Assembly (NCBI RefSeq): GCF_008119785.1 | Contig: NZ_VSFA01000013.1 | Span: forward strand, 1-64,000 | DNA length: 64,000 bases | Source: Micromonospora sp. MP36 | GTDB taxonomy: Bacteria; Actinomycetota; Actinomycetes; Mycobacteriales; Micromonosporaceae | Direction of reading: 5' to 3' | In this document: positions 59,712 to 64,000 of the stretch, in pieces | Position numbering within the stretch: position 1 is the first letter of the stretch | How the letters are laid out: every line of letters starts with the position of its first letter | Program-made: the position numbers and the translations under genes | Notes under the pieces: model-generated | The model's input: only the letters and a program-made list of their open reading frames with translations | Databases searched by the model: none | Told to the model about the DNA's origin: nothing

Positions 59712-60941
59712 GGCGGCAACCCGTATCCCCTCGGGCTCCGGCTGGCCGGCCGCCGGGTCGTCGTGGTGGGTGGGGGCGCGGTGGCCACCCGGCGGGTGCC
59801 CGCGCTGCTCGACGCCGGCGCGGACGTGCTGCTGGTCGCGCCGGAACTCACCCCGGCGCTGCGGGCGCACGCCGACGCGGGCCGGCTGCACTGGGAGCCG
59901 CGTCGTTTCGTCCCCGCCGACCTGGACGGCGCCTGGCTGGTCCAGGTGGCCGTCGACGACCCGGCCGCCGCGGCCGCGGTCAGCGCCGCCGCCGCCGAGC
60001 GCCGGATCTTCTGCGTACGCGCCGACGACCGGGCGGCGGCCACCGCGTGGACTCCCGCGGTCACCCGGCACGGCCCGGTCACGGTGGCCGTGCTCGGCGG
60101 CGGTGACCCCCGCCGTGCGATGACCGTCCGCGACGCCGTCCGCGACCTGCTGGGTGCACGGCAGGGCCCCCTCCTGACGTCTCCGGTACTGGAGGAGGGG
60201 CCCCCTGTCGACACCGCTGGGCGGGTGGCGCTGGTCGGCGCGGGGCCGGGCGACCCGGAGCTGATCACCGTGAAGGGATGGCGGCTGCTCACCGAAGCGG
60301 ACGTGGTGGTCGCCGACCGGCTGGTGCCCGGGCTGCTCCTTGACGAGCTGCGCTCCGACGTCGAGCTGGTCGACGCCTCGAAGATCCCGTACGGGCCGTC
60401 CCGCGCGCAGGAGGAGATCAACCGGATCCTGGTGGACCGGGCCCGGGCCGGGAAGTTCGTGGTCCGGCTCAAGGGCGGCGATCCGTACGTCTTCGGCCGG
60501 GGCGGGGAGGAGCTGCTGGCCTGCGCCGAGGCGGGCGTGCCGGTGACCGTGGTGCCCGGGGTGACCAGCGCGGTCGCCGTGCCCGCGGTGGCCGGTGTCC
60601 CGGTCACCCACCGGGCGGTGGCGCACGAGTTCACCGTGGTCTCCGGGCACGTGGCACCCGACTCGCCGGCCTCGCTGGTCCGCTGGGAGGCCCTGGCCGG
60701 CCTGCGCGGCACCCTGGTGGTCCTGATGGGCCTGAAGAATCTTCCCGCGATCAGCGCGACCCTGGTGGCCCACGGCCGCCCGGCCGACACCCCGGTGGCC
60801 GTGGTCCAGGAAGGCACCACCAGCGGCCAGCGCACCCTCCGCTCGACGCTCGGCGCGGTGGCGGCCGACGTGGTCGAGGCAGGCATCCACCCACCCGCCA
60901 TCGTCGTCATCGGCGACGTGGTGGGGGCGCTCGACGTCTGA
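59685..60941 (+). CDS. cysG: Uroporphyrinogen-III C-methyltransferase fused to a siroheme-synthase domain
   Basis: The 418-residue protein has an N-terminal Met8-like dehydrogenase/ferrochelatase domain (LAGRRVVVVGGGAVATRRVP) and a C-terminal SUMT domain (about residues 178-415; VALVGAGPGDPELITVKGWR, VRLKGGDPYVFGRGGEE, VVPGVTSAVAVPAVAGVPVT, GTLVVLMGLKNL). It makes precorrin-2 for cobalamin and siroheme. The Met8 part seems short. The linker (about residues 160-174) is encoded by an inverted repeat. The GTG start lies within a repeated word. Confidence 0.94.
   Translation: MSERTIRPSGGNPYPLGLRLAGRRVVVVGGGAVATRRVPALLDAGADVLLVAPELTPALRAHADAGRLHWEPRRFVPADLDGAWLVQVAVDDPAAAAAVSAAAAERRIFCVRADDRAAATAWTPAVTRHGPVTVAVLGGGDPRRAMTVRDAVRDLLGARQGPLLTSPVLEEGPPVDTAGRVALVGAGPGDPELITVKGWRLLTEADVVVADRLVPGLLLDELRSDVELVDASKIPYGPSRAQEEINRILVDRARAGKFVVRLKGGDPYVFGRGGEELLACAEAGVPVTVVPGVTSAVAVPAVAGVPVTHRAVAHEFTVVSGHVAPDSPASLVRWEALAGLRGTLVVLMGLKNLPAISATLVAHGRPADTPVAVVQEGTTSGQRTLRSTLGAVAADVVEAGIHPPAIVVIGDVVGALDV
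60162..60207. repeat. Inverted repeat forming the CysG interdomain linker
   Basis: CAGGGCCCCCTCCT (60162-60175) and AGGAGGGGCCCCCTG (60193-60207) are near-perfect inverted arms around a 17-nt loop. It lies inside the coding sequence, in frame, between the two domains of CysG. Confidence 0.75.
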
Positions 60942-60960
60942 CCCCTTGTCCGGGTCGTCC

Positions 60961-61032
60961 GGTTTCCGGGGAGCCCACCCCGCTCCAGGCGGTCAGGCTT
61001 GATCCTTCCGCGGGGCGGGCTCCCCGGAAACC
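60961..61032. repeat. 23-bp inverted repeat with 26-nt loop
   Basis: 60961-60983 (starting GGTTTCCGGGGAGCCC) is complementary to 61010-61032 with a single mismatch. It lies directly past the cysG stop and could act as terminator or be a small mobile palindrome. Confidence 0.8.
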
Positions 61033-61078
61033 TGTCGTGGGTGGGGGCCATCCGTCGCTGAGGGGGAACAGTAAAACG

Positions 61079-61108
61079 GGCGGCCGGAGACTTTCGTCTC
61101 CGGCCGCC
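61079..61108. terminator. Hairpin terminator after the OtsB fusion gene
   Basis: GGCGGCCGGAGAC (61079-61091) and GTCTCCGGCCGCC (61096-61108) pair perfectly with a TTTC loop. On the minus strand the stem is followed by CCGTTTTAC with a short T-run. Confidence 0.9.
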
Positions 61109-61124
61109 GGTGGTGCTGGTCAGG

Positions 61125-63722
61125 TCACTGCTTGAGCATGTTGTCGAGCAGCAGGGCGCAGCGGATCAGGCCGAGGTGGCTGTACGCCTGCGGGTGGTTG
61201 CCCAGGCCGCGCTCGGCGAGCGGGTCGTACTGCTCCGGGAGCAGTCCGGTCGGACCCGCCGTGTCGATCATCTGGACGAACAGCTCCTCCGCGTCGATGC
61301 GCCGGCCGGTGCGCAGGTACGCCTCGACCAGCCACGCCGTGCAGATGTGGAAGCCGCCCTCCCGGCCGGGCAGGCCGTCGTCCCAGTGGTACCGGTAAAC
61401 GACCGGGCCGCTCCGCAGGTCCGCCTCGATCTTGAGCACGGTGGAGAGGAAGCGCGGGTCGTCGCCCGGGAGCAGCCCGGACAGGCCGATCCACAGCGAC
61501 GAGGCGTCCATGTCCTCGTGCCCGTACGCGACGCTGTACGCCTCGGCCACCTCGTGCCAGCCGTACTCCAGCACGTTGGCGGCGATCCGGTCGCGCAGCT
61601 CCACCCACTCCGGCCGGTCCTCGTGGCCGTGCTGCCGGACCACGTGCAGCGCCCGGTCGACGGTCATCCAGCACATGACCTTCGAGAAGATGTGGTGCCG
61701 CGGGGGGAGGCGAGCCTCCCAGATGCCGTGGTCGGGCTCGTGCCAGCGGCGGCGGACCGCCTCGACCATGTTGTCCAGCACCCGCCACTCGTCCTCACGG
61801 ACCGAGCCCCGCGCGTCGGCGACCGCCGCGATCAGGTCGGCGATCGGGCCGAAGACGTCGAGCTGCAGCTGGTGGTTGGCCAGGTTGCCGACCCGGACCG
61901 GCCGGGAGCCGGCGTACCCGGGCAGGGTGTCGATGACCGCCTCGGCGCCCAGCTCGTACCCGTCGACGGTGTAGAGCGGGTGCAGCCGCTCCGGGTGCCC
62001 GCCGGTGCGTTCGACCACGCCGTCGATCCAGCGCAGCAGCGCCTCCGCCTCCTCGGTCGAGCCGAGGTCGACCAGCGCCCGGGCCGTCATCGACGCGTCC
62101 CGCAGCCAGCAGTAGCGGTAGTCCCAGTTCCGGACGCCGCCCAGCTCCTCGGGGAGCGAGGTGGTTGCCGCGGCGAGGATCGAGCCGCTGGGCTCGTGGC
62201 AGAGCGCGCGCAGGGTGAGCGCGCTGCGGGCGACCAGGTCCCGGGCGGTGTTGGGCAGCCGCAGCCCGGCCACCCAGTCCTTCCAGGGCTGCTCGGCGGC
62301 GGCCTGCCGCTCGTGGATCGGCACCGTGTGGTGCTCCAGGCTCTGGGTGCCGAAGCGCAGCTCCAGCACGATCTGCCCGCCGAGGGCGGAGAGGTCGACC
62401 ACGGCCTTCGCGGTCTCGTTCACCCCGTCGCTGGTGACGTCCCACGTCACGCCCGGGGAGTAGAGCGCGATCGGCTCGTTGGAGCCGAGCACCAGCAGGC
62501 CGTCGTCGATCGGCTGCAACTGCACCGCTACCTGGCCGAACTCGGGCCGGGGGGCGAAGTCCACCCGGGCCCGCCCCGTGCCGGTGAGCACCCGGACCAG
62601 CGTCGAGTCGCCGCTGACGACGGCCGGGCCGTCCGGGGTGGTCTCCGTCGCCGGCACGTCCAGCCAGTCGGTGACGGTCAGCCCCGACCACCGGGTCTCC
62701 ACGGTCATGGTGCCGCTGCGGTAGCGCTGACCGAGCGGGATGCCGCCGCGCTCCGGCGAGATGCTGAAGTGCCCGGCCGGGCTGCCGCCCACCAGGTCGG
62801 CGAAGATCGCCGCCGAGTCCGGCTTCGGGTGGCACAGCCAGGTGATCTTGGCGTCCGGGGTGAGCAGCGCGACCGTGCGGCCGTTGGCCAGCATCGAGTG
62901 CCGTTCGATCGGCACCGCGCGCTCGCCGAAGAGCCAGTGCCGGCGGGTCTCCAGCAGCAGGCCCAGCGCCCGGGCCGCCTCGATCGGCTCGGCCACCCGG
63001 TAGTCGGCCTGGGTGTCGCCGGGGCCGATCTTGATGCCGACGTCCGGGCCGTGCAGGTTGCCGAAGGCGTTCTCGTCGGTGACGTCGTCGCCGATGAAGA
63101 GCACCGCGCTCGCCGCGAGCTGGGTGCGGAGCTGGTCGACGGCGGTGCCCTTGTGGGTGGCCACCACCGACAGCTCGATGACCTCCTTGCCCTGGGTGAC
63201 GGTCACCTCGTCCCAGGTGGCCGGGCCGCTGCGGACCGCCTCGACGGCCGAGGCGGCCACCTGCGGGTCCACCCCGCGGGTGTGCACCGCGACGCTGGCC
63301 GGCTTGCGCTCCAGCCGTACGCCCGGGTGCTCGGCGGCGATCTGGCGCAGCGCGTCCCGCAGCCGGGTGCGTACCGCGATCAGCTCGGGGGAGAGCCGTT
63401 CGACGAAGCCGATGTCGAACTCCGAGCCGTGACTGCCGACCAGGTGCACCTCACTGGGCAGCCGGGAGAGCGTGGCCAGGTCGCGCAGCGCACGCCCGGA
63501 GACCACCGCGACGGTGGTCTGCGGCAGCGAGGCGAGCGCGCGGACCGCGGCCACCGACTCGGGCAGCGGCACGGCCTTGCTCGGGTCGTCGACGATCGGG
63601 GCCAAGGTGCCGTCGTAGTCGCAGGCGACCAGGAGTTGCGGCACCCGGGCGATCCGGCCGATGGCGGCACGCAGCTCGGGATCCATCACCCCGGCCGGGG
63701 CGGTGGTGGTGGGGAAGTTCAC
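61125..63722 (-). CDS. otsB: Trehalose-6-phosphate phosphatase fused to a GH15 glucosidase/trehalase domain
   Basis: The 865-residue protein joins an OtsB HAD domain (residues about 15-250; LLVACDYDGTLAPIVDDPSK with Asp35 and Asp37, VLFIGDDVTDENAFGNL) to a GH15 domain (about 260-865; HSMLANGRTVALLTPDAKIT, NWDYRYCWLRDASMTARAL, GHEDMDASSLWIGLSGLLPG, YDPLAERGLGNHPQAYSHLG). The GH15 part is of the actinobacterial trehalase/glucoamylase type. The GTG start overlaps the otsA stop by 4 bp (GTGA). OtsB activity is secure; trehalase activity is inferred. Confidence 0.93.
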   Translation of the reverse strand: MNFPTTTAPAGVMDPELRAAIGRIARVPQLLVACDYDGTLAPIVDDPSKAVPLPESVAAVRALASLPQTTVAVVSGRALRDLATLSRLPSEVHLVGSHGSEFDIGFVERLSPELIAVRTRLRDALRQIAAEHPGVRLERKPASVAVHTRGVDPQVAASAVEAVRSGPATWDEVTVTQGKEVIELSVVATHKGTAVDQLRTQLAASAVLFIGDDVTDENAFGNLHGPDVGIKIGPGDTQADYRVAEPIEAARALGLLLETRRHWLFGERAVPIERHSMLANGRTVALLTPDAKITWLCHPKPDSAAIFADLVGGSPAGHFSISPERGGIPLGQRYRSGTMTVETRWSGLTVTDWLDVPATETTPDGPAVVSGDSTLVRVLTGTGRARVDFAPRPEFGQVAVQLQPIDDGLLVLGSNEPIALYSPGVTWDVTSDGVNETAKAVVDLSALGGQIVLELRFGTQSLEHHTVPIHERQAAAEQPWKDWVAGLRLPNTARDLVARSALTLRALCHEPSGSILAAATTSLPEELGGVRNWDYRYCWLRDASMTARALVDLGSTEEAEALLRWIDGVVERTGGHPERLHPLYTVDGYELGAEAVIDTLPGYAGSRPVRVGNLANHQLQLDVFGPIADLIAAVADARGSVREDEWRVLDNMVEAVRRRWHEPDHGIWEARLPPRHHIFSKVMCWMTVDRALHVVRQHGHEDRPEWVELRDRIAANVLEYGWHEVAEAYSVAYGHEDMDASSLWIGLSGLLPGDDPRFLSTVLKIEADLRSGPVVYRYHWDDGLPGREGGFHICTAWLVEAYLRTGRRIDAEELFVQMIDTAGPTGLLPEQYDPLAERGLGNHPQAYSHLGLIRCALLLDNMLKQ

Positions 63723-64000
63723 GCCGCCTCCGCATCGGGCACGCCGAGTTCGGTCAGGAACGACTTGGCCCAGTGGCCCACGTCGTGGGTGCGCAGATGG
63801 CGCTGCATTATCCGCATCCGGCGGCGGGCCTCGGGTTTCTCGACGTGCACGGCGCGCAGCAGCGCGTCCTTGACCGCGTCGGGGTCGTGGGGGTTACACA
63901 GGAACGCCTGGCGCAGCTCGGTCGCGGCGCCGGCGAACTCACTGAGCACGAGCGCGCCGCCCTGGTCGGCGCGCGATGCGACGTACTCCTTGGCCACCAG
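63719..64000 (-). CDS. otsA: Trehalose-6-phosphate synthase, C-terminal part (N-terminus off the window)
   Basis: OtsA makes trehalose 6-phosphate from UDP- or GDP-glucose and glucose 6-phosphate. The visible 93 residues include LVAKEYVASRADQGGALVLS, EFAGAATELRQAFLCNPHDP, a donor-binding segment of the GT20 family, then AVKDALLRAVHVEKPEARRR. The stop overlaps the GTG of the otsB fusion gene, so synthase and phosphatase are co-translated. Confidence 0.93.
   Translation of the reverse strand: MVAKEYVASRADQGGALVLSEFAGAATELRQAFLCNPHDPDAVKDALLRAVHVEKPEARRRMRIMQRHLRTHDVGHWAKSFLTELGVPDAEAA

Overview
The window reads as chromosomal DNA of a high-GC actinobacterium, most likely Micromonospora or a close Micromonosporaceae relative. 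This rests on very high GC with G/C-ending codons, frequent GTG starts, and many leaderless genes in which a TANNNT -10 box lies 6-8 nt before the start codon. The protein families also fit: long SSB with an acidic tail, MurR-MurQ, GPGG-type small membrane protein, DUF3817, DUF1360, NlpC/P60, 13E12-like fragment. There is no rRNA, CRISPR array or intact mobile element. One tRNA gene, Arg(TCT), is present.

Layout. 1-2.3 kb: sugar ABC lipoprotein (partial, minus) behind a LacI-type operator, and a secreted M23 peptidase. 2.5-6 kb: small membrane protein, phosphoesterase, BON protein, nucleotidyltransferase, kinase, SDR. 6.2-8 kb: murR-like regulator and murQ (cell-wall recycling). 8.4-9.5 kb: group 2 sigma factor behind a SigR-type promoter. 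9.6-14.3 kb: NlpC/P60 hydrolase and small membrane or unknown proteins. 14.6-15.9 kb: DAHP synthase behind a Tyr/Trp/Phe leader-peptide attenuator. 16-26 kb: catalase-like protein, paired M16 peptidases, asd, PPOX, CBS, AlkZ-like protein, SCP2 plus glycogen-debranching-type glycosidase. 26-30.5 kb: VOC, hydrolase, acyltransferase, isochorismatase, GlxA regulator. 30.6-33.7 kb: response regulator, membrane kinase-like protein and histidine kinase in one overlapping operon. 33.9-38.4 kb: methyltransferase, SnoaL/ECF divergent pair, hydrolase. 38.4-40 kb: a decayed integrated element next to tRNA-Arg (GntR fragment, hydrolase, GNAT, integrase tail). 40-45.8 kb: hydrolase, ssb, cbiB, cobQ. 46-54.9 kb: rhodanese, hydrolase/PadR pair, kinase, M20 peptidase, ATP-dependent DNA ligase, proline-rich membrane protein, SURF1, cobB fragment, GNAT. 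55-61 kb: class A PBP, cobC-like, cobT, cysG/cobA. 61-64 kb: OtsB::GH15 fusion and the end of OtsA.

How the genes work together. Cobalamin genes (cbiB-cobQ and cobC-cobT-cobA) form two blocks separated by about 12 kb of unrelated genes, with an N-terminal cobB remnant between them. Cell-wall turnover is represented by M23, NlpC/P60, MurQ and the PBP. Trehalose synthesis (OtsA, OtsB) is fused to a glucosidase domain that may be a trehalase.

The most unusual signal is a family of short palindromic elements of about 50 bp (ends like GACAACTCCAG and CTGGAGTTGTC). At least four copies sit in frame inside or at the ends of unrelated genes (an SDR, an isochorismatase, a GlxA regulator, cobT), encoding a recurrent peptide such as LQLGASDAAPRPGAV. 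A second kind of inverted repeat forms the interdomain linker of CysG, and a dispersed intergenic element occurs at 27.9 and 50.2 kb. All calls come from reading the sequence alone; no database search was run.
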